A stretch of DNA of 64,000 nt from Capsicum annuum (lineage: Eukaryota > Streptophyta > Magnoliopsida > Solanales > Solanaceae): the NCBI RefSeq assembly GCF_002878395.1, contig NC_061118.1, positions 133,518,564 to 133,582,563 on the forward strand, given 5' to 3'. A program made the position numbers and the translations under genes. Shown here piece by piece: positions 23,987 to 35,907 of this stretch; within the stretch, counting starts at the first letter, position 1, and each line of letters opens with the position of its first letter. A model generated the notes under the pieces. The model had not been told where the DNA came from, ran no database searches, and was given only the letters and a program-made list of their open reading frames with translations.

Positions 23987-25110
23987 ATGCCTCATAGATC
24001 TAAAACACAAGAAAATTCTTCCATCTCATCTAGGGTAATGCTAAAGGGGTGCATCCTACCTCTGGGGTTCATCTTCAATCTCATGGTCCTATTCCTGATA
24101 GTTTTAGAGTTCTACCAGTTTCTACTAGTCCTCCTCAAGGTGAGATGACTAATGCAAAATTTTGTCAGTTTATTTATGTTATTGCTCAAATGGTCGTTGC
24201 TCAGGCAGAGAAGGGTGTGACTGGTGCTTTATCTGCTGAGGCCACAAGGGTTGGACAATTTATGAAGATGGGTCCTCCCACTTTTTTGGAGTAAAGGTAA
24301 AGGAGGATCCACAGAGCTTTTTGGATGAAATGGAAAAGATATTTTGGGTGAGGCAGACTACTAATATAGAGAGGATAAACTTTATAGCGTATCAGCTCAA
24401 AGACGTTGCATATCAGTGGTATGCAGGTGGGACAGGGATAGGGGTGATGTGGAAGAATCAGTCTTGTGGGATACTTTTTATAAGGCCTTCTTAGATCATT
24501 TCTTCCCCCAAGAGTTGAGGAAACCAAAGATGGAGGAGTTTTTAAACCTCAAGCTAGGGAGGATGTCTGTCAAGAAATATGCCTTGAAGTTTCACCAATT
24601 TTCAAGGTATGCTCCTAATTTAGTGGCTGACATGTGGGCAAGAATGAGAAAGTTTGCTTCTAGGTTAAATCGAGATTTAATTTTGGAGAGAAAGACTGCC
24701 TTGCTGATTAAAGATGTGGACATCTCTAGGTTGACTATTCATATATAGCAGGTAGAGAATGAGAAGAGAAAATAGGCAGAGTTTGGAGATAGATAGGGAA
24801 AGAGGAGCAGGTTTTCTGACCAGGGAGGTGCTCAGTCGCAGGGTGGTCGGGATGGTGGCAAATGGCAGAAAAAAAAAGTGTGCGAGTTCTGGTTCCTTCT
24901 CTTCTGCTAGTGCTCCTACTAGTCAAGGTGGTGATAATTTCTAGGAATAGGGTACCCAATCTCAGGCAAGCAAAGGTCAGTCAATTTCTTTAGGCCCTCC
25001 TTACTGGTTCTATGGTCATCCTCATCGTGGTTATTGCGATGAAGAAAAGGGAAAATACTTCGAGTGTGGCTAGTCACGCCATCGAATCAGGGATTGTTCG
25101 ATTAATAAGG
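23987..25110 (+). pseudogene. gag: Element 3 gag, decayed
   Basis: The probable start ATG at 23987 gives MPHRSK. A frameshift near 24040 leads into a segment with QMVVAQAEKG and then VGQFMKMGPPTFLE (to 24294), the usual N-terminal end of Tekay-type Gag before the capsid. Capsid pieces follow in other frames: DPQSFLDEMEKI (about 24310), FYKAFLDHFFPQELRKPKM...LNLKLG...QFSRYAPNLV (24470-24640). Two zinc-knuckle pieces lie at about 25005-25100 (GHPHRGYC, then KYFECG-stop-SRHRIRDC), a CCHC module with one stop in place of a Gln codon. At least three frame changes make it untranslatable. Confidence 0.88.
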
Positions 25111-25279
25111 TTGCAACAGGGGCAAATAAGATTCCTGTGGCTGCATATTCTGCTTTTACACCTGGTGGTGTTACATCTACTTTTGTTACTGCTCCTGGTT
25201 CTAGTATTGGTCGGAACAGGTTGTATGCTTTGGCTTCCCGATAGGAATCTGAGGCATCACCTAATATCATTACTGGTAC

Positions 25280-25690
25280 ATTACAGCTTTTCTCTCATGA
25301 CGTATATTATTTACTTGATCTAGGGTTCACTCTCTCCTATGTGATTCCTTATATAGATGTATCTTTTGATTTTGATCTGAAAGTTATTTAGGATCCTTTT
25401 TCTATTTCTATCTTAGTAGGTGGCTCGGTTATTGCTAAGAGTGTCTATAAGGGGGTTTCGACTGGATGAGTCCTAGCGAGGGAATAATTAAGTCCTGGTA
25501 TTTATTGGTGGCAAACAGACCTTGGTAGATCTATTTGAGTTGGGTATGGCGGATTTCAATATCATTCTGAGTATGGATTGGTTGCACTCTTGTTACGCAT
25601 CCTTGGATTGTCAGACCCATATGGTTATCATTAGGTTTCCTGGTGAGTCGATTATAGAATGGAAGGATGGTTCTTTATCTCCTAGGAGGA
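25280..25690 (+). pseudogene. Element 3 protease region, decayed
   Basis: The frame reads YYLLDLGFTLSYVIPY at about 25302-25350, the retropepsin active-site stretch with Asp kept but the following residues changed. It continues to FSISILVGGSVI and, after frame shifts, VDLFELGMADFNIILSMDWLHSCYASLDC (about 25520-25610), the standard PR-RT linker. Confidence 0.86.
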
Positions 25691-26640
25691 GATTTATTTC
25701 TTATATTAGGACTCGAAGGGTAATCTCTAAAGGTTTTCTTTCTCACGTGGTCTGGGTTAAATATTTTAACTTGGGAGGTCCTTCTTTTCAGTCAGTTCCA
25801 GTGGTTAATGAGTTTCCAGAGGTCTTTCAGGATGATCTTTCTGGTGTTCCTCCAGATAGGGAATCGAGTTTGGTATTGATCTAGTTTCGGACACTCATCC
25901 AATTTTTATTCCTCCGTATAGAATGGCTCTGGCTGAGTTAGGGAACTCAAGGAGCAACTTAAGGATCTTCTGGATAAGGGGTTTATTCATCCTAGTGTAT
26001 CTCTGTGGGGTGCACCAGTGTTGTTTATGCACAAGAAGGATAGTTCCCTTCGGATGTGCATTGACAATAGACAGTTGAATAAGGTGACGGTAAAAAACAA
26101 GTATCCTTTTCCAAAGATAGATAATCTGTTTGACCAGTTGTAAGATGCCAAGTTTTTTCTATGATATATCTTTGGTCTAAGTACCATCAGCTAGAGATTA
26201 AGGAGGTAGATATCCCTAAGTCGGTTTTTTGTACTCGGTATAGGCACTTTAAGTTTTTGGTAATTTAAGTTGGGTTGACTAGTTCTCCAGTGGCCTTTAT
26301 GGATCTGATGAACAGGCTTTTTGGTCAGTATTTAGATTTTTTCATTATTGTGTTTATTGATGATATTCTAGTTTATTTGAAGAGTGAGGTGGATCATTCT
26401 AATCACCTCTGTTTGGTGTTGTAGACCTTACAGGAACAATAATTGTATGTCAAGTTCTCTAAATATGAGTTTTGGTTGAATAATGTAACTTTATTGGGTT
26501 ATATTATTTCTAGTAAGGGAGTCATGGTGGATTCGCAAAAGGTTGTTGTGGTGAAGAGGTGTCCTAGACCCACGACTCCATCTAACATTCGAAGTTTCTT
26601 GGGTTTAGCTAGGTATTATAGGCAGTTTGTGGAAAACTTT
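25691..26640 (+). pseudogene. Element 3 reverse transcriptase, decayed, catalytic FIDD kept
   Basis: Includes EFPEVFQDDLSGVPPDRE (about 25810), [20 protein letters not shown] (about 25957), a [14 protein letters not shown] equivalent (about 26100), [13 protein letters not shown] with both catalytic Asp codons at 26359-26364, and [19 protein letters not shown] (about 26455). Between them are frameshifts (about 25885, 25945, 26160) and stops. The open part from 26443 runs on into RNase H. Confidence 0.89.
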
Positions 26641-27176
26641 TCATCGATAGCTTCTCCTTTGACTAAGTTGACTCAGAACAAGGTTAAGTTTTCTTGGTCG
26701 GATACTTATGAAGGGAGTTTTGAGAAGTTGAAGTATAAGCTAACTTCGGCTCCAATTCTGAATTTTCCTGAAGGCAATGATAGTTTTGTGGTTTATTGTG
26801 ATGCATCGCAGGTAGGGCTTGGTTGTGTGTTGATGCAACATAGGAAGGTAATTTCCTATTCTTCCAGGCAGTTTAAAGTTAATGAGAGAAATTATCCTAC
26901 TCATGATTCGGAGCTGTTGGTGGTTGTGTCAAGTTGATATCTTTACTAATCATAAGAGTCTACAATATATGTTCACTCAGAAAGAGCTTAATCTCAGGCA
27001 GAGAATGCTTGATCTTCTCGAGGACTATATATGAGTCTTCACTATCACCCATGTAAGGCTAACGTGGTTGCTGATGCTCTTTGCAGGTTGTCCATAGAGG
27101 TTTGGCTTATTTGGAGAAAGGAAAGCAGGAATTGGTGAAGGATTTTCACCGCTAGTCTAATCTTGGAGTTTGCCTC
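26641..27176 (+). pseudogene. Element 3 RNase H, decayed
   Basis: Open from 26443 to 26937, including [18 protein letters not shown] (catalytic Asp) and [16 protein letters not shown]. It then shifts frame at about 26930 with loss of the usual FALKIWRHYLYG segment, and resumes as [23 protein letters not shown] (about 26932-27000) and ANVVADAL (about 27060). Confidence 0.87.
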
Positions 27177-27615
27177 TTGGACTCCAAGGATAGTGGTGTG
27201 ATAGTGCAAGAAGTAGTTCAATCATCTCTTAGTGCGGAGATTAAGGAGAAGCAAGTACTAGATCCTATCTTGATGAAAATCAAGAGTGGCATTGGTCGGC
27301 AAAAGGTAGTGGTGTTTGAGATCAATAGTGATGGTACTTTACCGTACCAAGGGAGGTTATACATTCCTGATATCGACGGATTGTGACAAAGGATTTTGGC
27401 AGCAGTACATGAATTATGTTATGTTGTTCATCCCGACTCGACTAAGATGTATCATGATCTCAAGGAGATCTATTAGTGGAATTGCATGAAGATGGATGTA
27501 GCTAATTTTGTGGCCAACTACATGTTGTATCAAGAAATTGATTTTCCCAAATAGAAATGGGAAGTGATTAATATGGACTTCTTTACTGGTCTTCCTCAGT
27601 CTTGGAATCAATATG
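27177..27615 (+). pseudogene. Element 3 integrase, N-terminal part, interrupted by a solo LTR
   Basis: The linker (VLDPILMKIKSG and GTLPYQGRLYIPDIDGL) precedes the zinc-binding region. The His pair is visible (VHELCYVVHPD at about 27408), but the CxxC pair reads NYMLYQ, so both Cys are lost. The first catalytic Asp remains in NMDFFTGLPQSWNQY (about 27573-27614). The reading is then cut by the LTR at 27616 and continues exactly at 29757. Confidence 0.88.
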
Positions 27616-29756
27616 TGTAATACCCGTATTAGACTTAACTCAGTTTATCTCATAGTGCACACATAAGAGGCTTAGAACCTGAAAATTTAGCTAAGCATTG
27701 GGGACTTAGTTTTATCTTTGCCTCTTAACTTTGATGATTTATAAAGTGACATTCCCAACCCTGAGACATAAGTTTTTGAGTTAATTCATGTTCAGGGGTA
27801 TAAGTAGCATGTTTTAGGAAAGTTTTGTATTTTTCGGACAAGTTCAATTCCAAAATCTCATCGCAATTACAGCGCGTCGCGGTGGGTATAGCGATGAAGA
27901 CGTCATCGCATTGTGGTGTAGCTCAATTTCGCATTCCAGTTACGAATTTAAATTGTAGAAGTGCAGTCTTGTCTTTTCCCATCACCCCAATCCGTATTAA
28001 CATGAGATTTGACTTTATTTAAGGCATATTATGCCCAAAATCCCTAATTATACTCTCAAATAAACCCTAAACCCTTTCCTAGTTCATAAAATTAAACTCC
28101 TTTCCTTTAAACAAAGATCAAGAAAACAAGTTCCCAAATTCAAGAATCGCTAAGGAAGCTTAAGGAATTGCGTTTCTTTTTAGGTATTTAAGCTTTTATG
28201 GTATGTTAGATGTTCACTCATGGGTCCTTTTCACCTATGAATTCCAAGAACCTATTTTCAAGATTAAAGTTATTATTTTTACTTGTTATTGTGAGTTATC
28301 TTCATGAATCTATTATGAACTTGGATTTCAAATTATGTTTATCATGTGGTTTCATTGGAAATTAGCCTTGACATATTTGAATGGTTCTTATTCAGTTGTT
28401 AAATATTAATCCATGATTTTAGTATTGCAATTATGCTATTATTACATGTTTAAACTATTCCTATGCTTAAGCCCATGAATTCCATGTGTTTGATGAAATG
28501 CCTAAATAAATAAGTTTGAACAATGGCTACTTATTATAGTTCTCGAAGCTTTAGTATGTCCTATTGTTATTGCTATCGAGTTCTAGGGGTTATGAATACC
28601 TAAATCATTTGTGGGTTTAGTTAAGCTTAGTCCCATCTAGTGATCAGTGTTAGTTCAGTTGGGAGTAGAATTCAGCACCGAGCAAATCCAAGGATAGGGG
28701 CATTCCTTTCGGATTAGGGTGTGACCCTTAGTAGTAATCCCTGAGTTACAGAACTACGTAGCCAGCATAGGTTGAGATGTCTTTCTGCCAGTTTAGGGTT
28801 CACTTGAATCTCGTGAGTACTCCTCCCAAATTAGGGTGACTCTTTAGTCCTTTCAGATACCAGTTTAGTGGATTCACACAACCATTGTCATACCCGTGGC
28901 ATGGTACTGACACCCTTCTTACTGGGGTTATAGGTTAGACCCTGATTAACTCTGATTAGGGCATGTCGGCTAGATGAGACCTCCTAGTGTCTTAGTCCAG
29001 TATTTGGTATGATTCAGTTCAGGCTTGCATTGACCATAGCATACAATTATCTGTTATTCAACTATCAGGTTCTAGTATTTTAGTTTACTAACTATTTCAG
29101 AATCATGTTATATACTTGGTCATGCATTCTCAGATTTTACAGCATTTATGCATCCATATCAGTAATTTAGTTACCTTATGTTATTAATTCAGTTAGTTAT
29201 TACTCATGCACATAACCCATGCATATTTGCCTAACCTTATCTAGCATACCAGTATATTCAAAGTATTGATCGCATACTCGTTTCTTGCGCTATGATGTCT
29301 TATATCATAGGTTTAGACGCTCAGGTTCCCAACTATACTTAGATATTCCAGTGTATCAGCAGCAACAGCAGTGGTGAGTCCTCATATATCAAGGGCTATT
29401 TTTATCTATTTCAATATTTCAGCTTAGTAGTCAGTCAAAGTTAGTTGGGGACTTCTCTCATTAACTTCTCGTTCAGTTAGGGGCCTTCAGATACTTTCAG
29501 ATAGTTAGTCAGTTTATCAGTTGTTATTGATAGTCTTTTTTAGTAATATTTTCAAACATTTTCAAAACTATGATTTAAATCGCATGTTTTTTGCATTTAA
29601 AATCTTATGGCAATCTTCATCTAAATTCCCTACATATTCCTTTATTATTAGTTTTATTCAGTGTTCACAGCAGGTACCAGCTCATGGGTTAGCTTGTGGT
29701 CTCTCAAGACCGTAAGCACTATTATTCCGACTAGGGGAAAGCCTCGGGTTATGATA
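27616..29756 (+). mobile_element. Solo LTR A inserted in the Element 3 integrase
   Basis: 2141 bp starting TGTAATACCCGTATTAG and ending TTATGATA, flanked by ATATG at 27611-27615 and 29757-29761. Removing it restores the colinearity of the integrase around the SWNQYDLIW junction, which fixes both borders. It belongs to the family of the element N LTR. No internal region is present, so it is a solo LTR, presumably left by recombination between two LTRs (inference). It carries LTR-type U3 blocks at about 27840-27960 and degenerate CTGCCAG...AGGGT words at about 28705-28835. Confidence 0.93.
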
Positions 29757-29761
29757 ATATG

Positions 29762-30540
29762 ATTTGATTTGGATCATTATGCATAGGATGACTAAGTCTA
29801 CCTACTTTTTGCCAGTGCAGACTGCCTTCTCGGTGGAGAATTATGCAAAGCTGTATGTTCAGGAGATTATGAAGTTGTATGGGGTGCCTGCTGCAATTAT
29901 TTCTAATCCTGACACATAGTTACATCTCACTTCTGGTGATCTTTCCAGAAAGGTTTGGTGACTAAGGTTAGTCTGAGTACTTCTTTCCACTGGTAAATGG
30001 ATGGGCAAGCGGAGAGAACTATGCAGACATTGGAGGATATATTCAGGCTTGTGTGATTGATTATGGTTGCAGTTGGGTTGAGCATCTACCTTTGGTAGAG
30101 TTTGTTTACAATAATAGCTATCATTCTAGTATTGGTATGGCACCTTTTGAGGCATTGTATGGTAGGAGGTGTAGATTTCCAATTAGTTGATTCGAGCTTG
30201 GTGAGGCCGACATATTTGGTCCCGATTTGATTTACCAAGCTATGGAGAAGGTGAAGGTGATTTGGGGTAGGCTTAAGGCTGCGAAAAATTGCCAAAAGTT
30301 TTATGTCGATGTTAGGCATAGAGACTTGGAGTTTGAGGTCGGGGATAAGGTTTTCCTCAAGGTATCTCCTACGAAGGGTGTAATGCAGTTTGGCAAGAAG
30401 GAAAAGCTCAGTCCCCGGTATATTGGTCCTTATGAGGTTTTACAAAGAATTGGTAATATTGCTTATGAGTTGGAGTTGTCTTCTAGCTTATGCTTGGTTT
30501 ATCCAACCTCTCATGTTTCCATGTTAAGAAAGTAAATTAG
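29762..30540 (+). pseudogene. Element 3 integrase, C-terminal part, decayed
   Basis: Resumes with DLIWIIMHRMTKSTYFLPV. The second catalytic Asp is changed to Asn (IISNPDT at about 29899). The third-acid region reads WMGKRREL in one frame and [13 protein letters not shown] in another at about 30002. Next come [26 protein letters not shown] (about 30098) and an open stretch 30227-30535 with FEVGDKVFLKVSPTKG and the GPY/F module KLSPRYIGPYEVL. Stops and shifts occur at about 29918, 29950 and 30188. Confidence 0.89.
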
Positions 30541-30760
30541 TGATCCTTCTTCAGTTATTCCTTTGGAAGGATTGGGTATCACAGATTCTTAGTCTTATGA
30601 GGAAATCCTGATTGAGATCTTTGATAGGCAGGTTTGTTGGTTGCAGACCAAGGATGTAGCCTTGGTTAAAGTTCAATAGAAGAACCACAAGGTTGAAGAG
30701 GCGACTTGGAAAGTGAAGGAGGACATGAAGTCCAAATATATGCTCTTGTTTTCTGTTCTT
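30541..30760 (+). pseudogene. Element 3 chromodomain tail, decayed
   Basis: After a TAA at 30533 the same frame continues ISDPSSVIPLEGLGI, SYEEILIEIFDRQV, KVQ-stop-KNHKVEEATWKVKEDMKSKY to about 30740. EEATW.xEEDM is the closing motif of the Tekay-type chromodomain. It differs from Elements 1 and 5 (VEGATWEAE) and supports a distinct family. Confidence 0.85.
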
Positions 30761-30857
30761 GGGAATCTGCGAAAGCTATGTGTCTTCAACACATCTTTAT
30801 TTTTTGAGTTTTTGAAAAAAAAGATTATATCTTTGCCTTCTTGCTTTCAAACTTTGC

Positions 30858-30983
30858 TAAAGATTGGGAAACAACCTCTCTACTTCCTCGGAGGTAATGG
30901 TATGGACTGCGTATATTTTACCCTCCCCATACCTCACTTTGTAGGAATATACTGGATCTTTTGTTGTTGTTAAAGATTGGGAA
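30858..30983 (+). mobile_element. 5'-truncated TS-type SINE with 13-bp target duplication
   Basis: The body at 30871-30970 has ACAACCTCTCTACTTCC, GGTATGGACTGCGTA, ACCCTCCCCATACCTCACTT and a (TTG)n tail, the 3' half of the TS SINE of Solanaceae. It is flanked by identical 13-mers TAAAGATTGGGAA at 30858-30870 and 30971-30983, showing a true retroposition event. The tRNA-like head is missing, so it is 5' truncated or was primed internally. It lies between the Element 3 chromodomain and polypurine tract. Confidence 0.88.
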
Positions 30984-31035
30984 TATATTTGATAATGCAA
31001 ATGAATCGTGCACGTTGTTACCTTTACCTTATCCG

Positions 31036-31069
31036 TTATTCGGGGATGAATGTTCCCAGTGGGAGAGAC
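31036..31069 (+). other. Element 3 polypurine tract module
   Basis: ATTCGGGGATGAATGTTCCC, then AGTGGGAGAGAC, directly before the TG of the 3' LTR at 31070. Confidence 0.82.
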
Positions 31070-32545
31070 TGTAATACCCTCGGTTTTGACCCTTAGAAAA
31101 TTTCTTAGAATTCTGGTCTCTAGACCCAATATGACTCATGGGTACGAGCCATATGATGGGGTACGAATGGTATGGTCCTGTCGTATGTAGACCAGTGTTG
31201 GTTGGTAGGATGGATTTTAGTTACTAGAATAGATACGAGTTAGGGGTATAAGTCGTATTAGTCGGTACGCATCGTTTTGTTCCTTAACTTAATCTTAGAC
31301 TTGGTTACTTAGGTTGGATCTAAGTACGAGTGGCTCACCATGAGCCGCAAGCTAGGGTGCGAGTCGTACCGTAGACTCATATGGCGGACAGTGTCTAAAT
31401 CTTTCTTAGGTTTAATTTGCTAAGGGTACGGATGAAGGGTATGGATCATATGCTTTAGATAAAACCTGGTTAGATGAGTCATATGCTGGACAGTGTTGGG
31501 TCTAAAGGTTGAGGCTAGGATACAAGTGGAATATACCAATCGTATTGAAGGATATGACTCGTGAGGGTCAATCGTACCCCTGTGATAGGATTTTATGCCA
31601 GTTAATTGGGGGTATTCTGGAGGATATTTCCCCACTTATCCTAATAAGGTCCCACAACTTCTAACCTACTTGGGATGTTATTTACCCTAATATTCCATTC
31701 ATTAACACTTAGAAACTCTTCTAAAACACTCTATAATTCTCTCAAAAGCTTTTGGGCAAGGGAAGCTAGGGTTTCAACTGGAGGATTAATTTGGGGTTTG
31801 TCTTGGTGATCTTCTTGCATCATCATCTTGTTTTAAGGCATGTTCTATTCCCTCATTTTCAATTCTAACTAGAAGAATGATTTTTATGAATGTTTTCATG
31901 ACTTTATTAATTATATGATTTTGGTTTTCAAATATGAATTGGGGGTTTTGATATTAAATGGTTGGTTATGGTTTTCAATGGTTTTAATTATGCTTTATGT
32001 GCATTAATGATGGTTTTGGATAATTGGATTGCATGGGAATAGTTTAATGGTAATTGGAATTATGCCCTCAAGGTGTTCGACAGAATGCCTATAATAATGT
32101 TTTCATTGCATTGAGTACTTTTAGTGGAACTCTTGCTTGTTTTAAAACTTGGTAAAGGAATTATACATGGTTTAAATGGCTTGGAAAGGTAAATGGCTAA
32201 ATGGTTATACTTGTGGGGTACATGGAATCCCCCAAGTATTTTAATATGGTAAATGGAAGGGCACTTGGATGTCCCCTTAAACTTATATATAGTTGGCTAT
32301 GGATAGTACTTGCAAGTATGGTCGGTATGACGATACCATCACTAAATAGCCTTGGTTAATAAATGGTAAATGGATTGGTTGGTTTCTTAGTAATAGTTTT
32401 AATTGGGCAATAATAGTGGAATGTGTAGCAAAGTCGTGGAAGGTGGAGGTCCAAGGGGGACCAAAACTAGAAACTTATATTTACCAATGTGAGGTTGTTC
32501 TTTGTAATCGTGTGCATGATGTCACACTTTATATTTGGGGGATGT
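31070..32545 (+). repeat. Element 3 3' LTR, left part
   Basis: Starts TGTAATACCCTCGG and is colinear with 21341-22828 of the 5' LTR. It ends in GATGT (32541-32545), the left duplication of Element 4. Its U3 has many TACGA/TCGTA words (about 31137-31585). Confidence 0.9.
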
Positions 32546-34699
32546 TATAAGACCCCGTAAAATCCTAGCTCATTTCAGCTTACTATAGCAAGTTAAAGAG
32601 GGGCCAAGACTTAGTAAATTTCACTAAGTATTGGGACTTATTCATTTTTAAAGATCCCAAACTTCGACAATTTTATTTTCGACCTTTCTGGTATTGGAAT
32701 GTTAATTTTTAAGTTGATTCATGATCAGGGTTGATGATAGTACATCCCATATGAGTTTTGAAATTTTCAAACGAGCGTAAAGGTATGATTAGGAGTTCAA
32801 AACAGTAGTTACACGCGATTAGCATGCGACCCACGCTCCATTCCGTCACTTTAGAGCATGCGACGTACGCTTCATAGCACGCTCCCACAATTTATATCTT
32901 TTATTCACATTTTTCCAAGGGCATTTCAGTCTTTTTCGTCAACCCAACTGGTCTAAAGCATAGGATTTAGGGTCTCAAAAACATAAGTTACTATTTTATT
33001 CTCAAAATTTCACCCAATTGAAAGCATTCCCTTTAAAGAACATGCCCTAGCTCTTCAACATTCAAGATTAATCCTCAAGAATTTATTAAGAACTTTCTTA
33101 AATTCTCTAACTAAGGTATGCTAGGTGTTAATCTTTGGATCCCTTTCCACCCTTGGAGTCTAAGAACCTCTTGTTAAATTTAAGTTATGAGTTTCATATG
33201 ATTTGAATTGAATTACATCCATGAATGTATTGTTGTTTGAATATTCAAGTTAATAATATATGAGTTTCAAGTAGAATAAACTAATGTGTATGTTGATTGA
33301 TATAAATCTCATGTCAAACCTTTAAATTGTAAAGTTAATATTGTAGCCATGGTATTTTAGTATGTTGTTCATTCCCATGTACAAGATTATGCCTATCATG
33401 TGTTTGGCAAAATATCTAGATGAATGAGTTTTGAATAGTGACTACTTGTTTTTATTCTAAAGTTTTAGTATGGTTCTATCTAGATGAATGGGGGTAATGA
33501 ATACCCAAACTTTAGATGTTTACATAGTTTCTGGTAGTTATAGAATGGTCCAAGTTGTATTATGAGCAGTAGGATTCGGTCAGTTAACATGGTCAGTGTG
33601 AGTTTAGTCAAGCCTAGCCCAGTCTAATGATCAGTGTTGGTTCAGTTGGGAGTAGGATTCAGCACCGAGCGAACCCAGGGATAGGGGCATTCCTGCCAGC
33701 TTAGGGCATGGCCCTTAGTGGTAGTCCCTGAGTTACAGAATAACATAGCCAACGTAGGTTAAAATGTCTTCCTGCCAGATTAGGGTTGACATACACTTAT
33801 ATTCCATGAGTCTTCCTGCCAGATTAGGGTTGACCCAACCATTGTTAGTACCCGTGGCACGGTATTAACACCCTTCCAACTGGGGGTACAGGTTAGACCC
33901 CAATCAGTCTTTATTAGGGCATGTAGGTTAAATAATAGCTCCCACAGTCTCAATTTCAGTATTCAGTACAAAACCCAGTCTAGTTTTGCGTGACTGCAGC
34001 TTTCAAATATCAGTTATTCAGTTATAGAATTTACTATCCCAGTTTCTGCCTACCTCAGCAACTGATATATGTTTGGCCTTGTAGGGTCAGTACTCTACAG
34101 TAGTCTTAGTTTTGCATGAACTCTCATATGTTTACTCCATGTTATTCAGTCAGTTATCATTTCATGCACATGAACCTCTATATATTAGCCTAACCTCATC
34201 TAGCAGACCATACATTCAAAGTACTGATCGCATAATCATTTCTTGTGTTATGATATTTAATGTCATAGGTTTGGACACACGGGCTCCTGAACGTACATAG
34301 ATAGATTAGTCTATTAGCTGCAGCGATTGTGGTGAGTCCTCATCTATCGAGGGCATGGGTTCCATTTAGTTCTTATAGTATTTCAATACATCCCTTATTA
34401 TTAGACAGTTTTGGAATTAGTTGGGGCCTGTCCCATCAACTCTTTTATTTTAGGTATTTTAGAAGCTTTCAGACACTATCAATCAGTTAGTTGATTTTAA
34501 TTGTTATCATTTTTCAGACAGTTATATTTAGTATTATTTTCCATATTTAGAACCTTATCGCGATTTTGGTTAATTCCGCATATGTTCTTTATTACAATTA
34601 TTCAGTACGAATAACAGGTACCAGTTCATGGGTTAGCTTTTCGCCCTTTGGGGTTGTAAGCACTGTGTGACGCCCAAGGTGTACTCTCGGGTCATTACA
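32546..34699 (+). repeat. Element 4 5' LTR
   Basis: 2154 bp, TATAAGACCCCG (TG to TA) to GTCATTACA. The U3 repeat block at about 32812-32885 has two copies of GCATGCGACsyACGCT-type words. The CTGCCAGnTTAGGG array lies at about 33688-33830. Its terminal segments match 35908-36651 and 39010-39155. Confidence 0.9.
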
Positions 34700-34703
34700 A
34701 TCT

Positions 34704-34716
34704 TCGCATCAGATCC
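34704..34716 (+). other. Element 4 primer binding site, degenerate
   Basis: TCGCATCAGATCC is a decayed form of TGGTATCAGAGCC at the expected place, a few bases after the LTR. Confidence 0.7.
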
Positions 34717-34921
34717 TAAGATTTTAAAGTATCCTACGGAGTCTGAAAGTCCCATTGAGTAGAGTCTTGTGCATGGGTGTGAAGCGCACCACACTTATGG
34801 ACAAGAGACTACAAGACGTTTTAGGAAAAGTTTCCCTTCTTTTAGTGTTAATATCGTGCAAATGAGCATGAGCTCAAGTTAAACTCTCTATCTAATCCAA
34901 TCTTTCTTTCGTTTACAGAAT

Positions 34922-35907
34922 ATGCCTCCCAGAAAGACTTACGAAAGAAGAAATGGAAATCAGCCAGCACCACCGCCCATTCAGGAAAATCCCCTGAACG
35001 AGCATGTTTCTCAAGTATAGTTTAAAGATGCATTTACTACTCCAGCTCACTCTGCAACAACTCATAACAATCATCCAGCTTCTATCCCAACCAACCCAAT
35101 GGCTAATGCCGTCATAGCTAGGATTCGAGACTTTACCCTAATGAATCCTCCTTCATTTTTAGGATCCAAGTTGGATGAGGGTCCGTAGGAATTCCTTGAC
35201 ATAATTCAGAAGGTGACTGACATTATGGGTGTGACTTCTAGTGAGAGTGCTGAACTGGCTGCTTACAAGTTGTAGGATGTATCTCACACCTGGTTTAAGC
35301 AGTGGAAAGAAGATAGGGGTGCAGATGTAAGGGCTTTAGAATGGGAGGAGTTTACTTCAGTCTTCTTAGATAGATTTTCCCTTTGGAATTGAGGGAAACT
35401 TAGGTGTTGGAGTTTATTAACTTGAAGTAGGGCAATAAGAGTTTGAAGGAGTATTCCCCCAAGTTTACTCAACTAGCCAGGTATGCTCCTCACGTAGTAG
35501 CTAAAATAGGTCTAGGATGAGCAAGTTTGTATCTGGGGCATCTAATAGTATGGTCAAAGAGTGCAGGACCACAATGTTGATCAAAGAGATAGACTTGGCT
35601 AGGTTTATAATCCATGCGCAATAGATAGAGGAGGAAAAGATTAAGAAAGAACAGAGGGAGAATAAGAGGGCTAGAACAAGTAGCTTTAATTTTACTCAGC
35701 CAAGATCAGAGGGTGAAATCGTCCTCGGTTCTACTAGAAATATTAAGTCCCAGCTCCATCCTTAGCTAGTGAACCAATGCCCAAATTCAGGAATGACAAT
35801 AAGGATAAGGCGCCAGGCTCCAAGTCTCAGGGTAGTGTGAACAGTGCTCGAACAAATCCTCTTTACCAGAAATGTGGTAGGAACTATCTAGGTGTTTGTA
35901 GAGCAAA
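34922..35907 (+). pseudogene. gag: Element 4 gag, decayed and truncated at the zinc knuckle
   Basis: The start ATG at 34922 gives MPPRKTYERRNGNQPAPPP. Downstream motifs: FTLMNPPSFLGSKLDEGP (about 35138), EFLDIIQKVTDIMGV, LEWEEFTSVFLDRF (about 35337), LEFINLK-stop-GN and QLARYAPHVV (about 35410-35500), and the first zinc-knuckle half YQKCGRNYLGVCRA (about 35862-35905). TAG replaces Gln or Trp codons at about 35018, 35187, 35273 and 35428, and a frameshift occurs near 35385. At about 35907 the sequence switches to LTR sequence, so the second knuckle and pol are gone. Confidence 0.9.
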
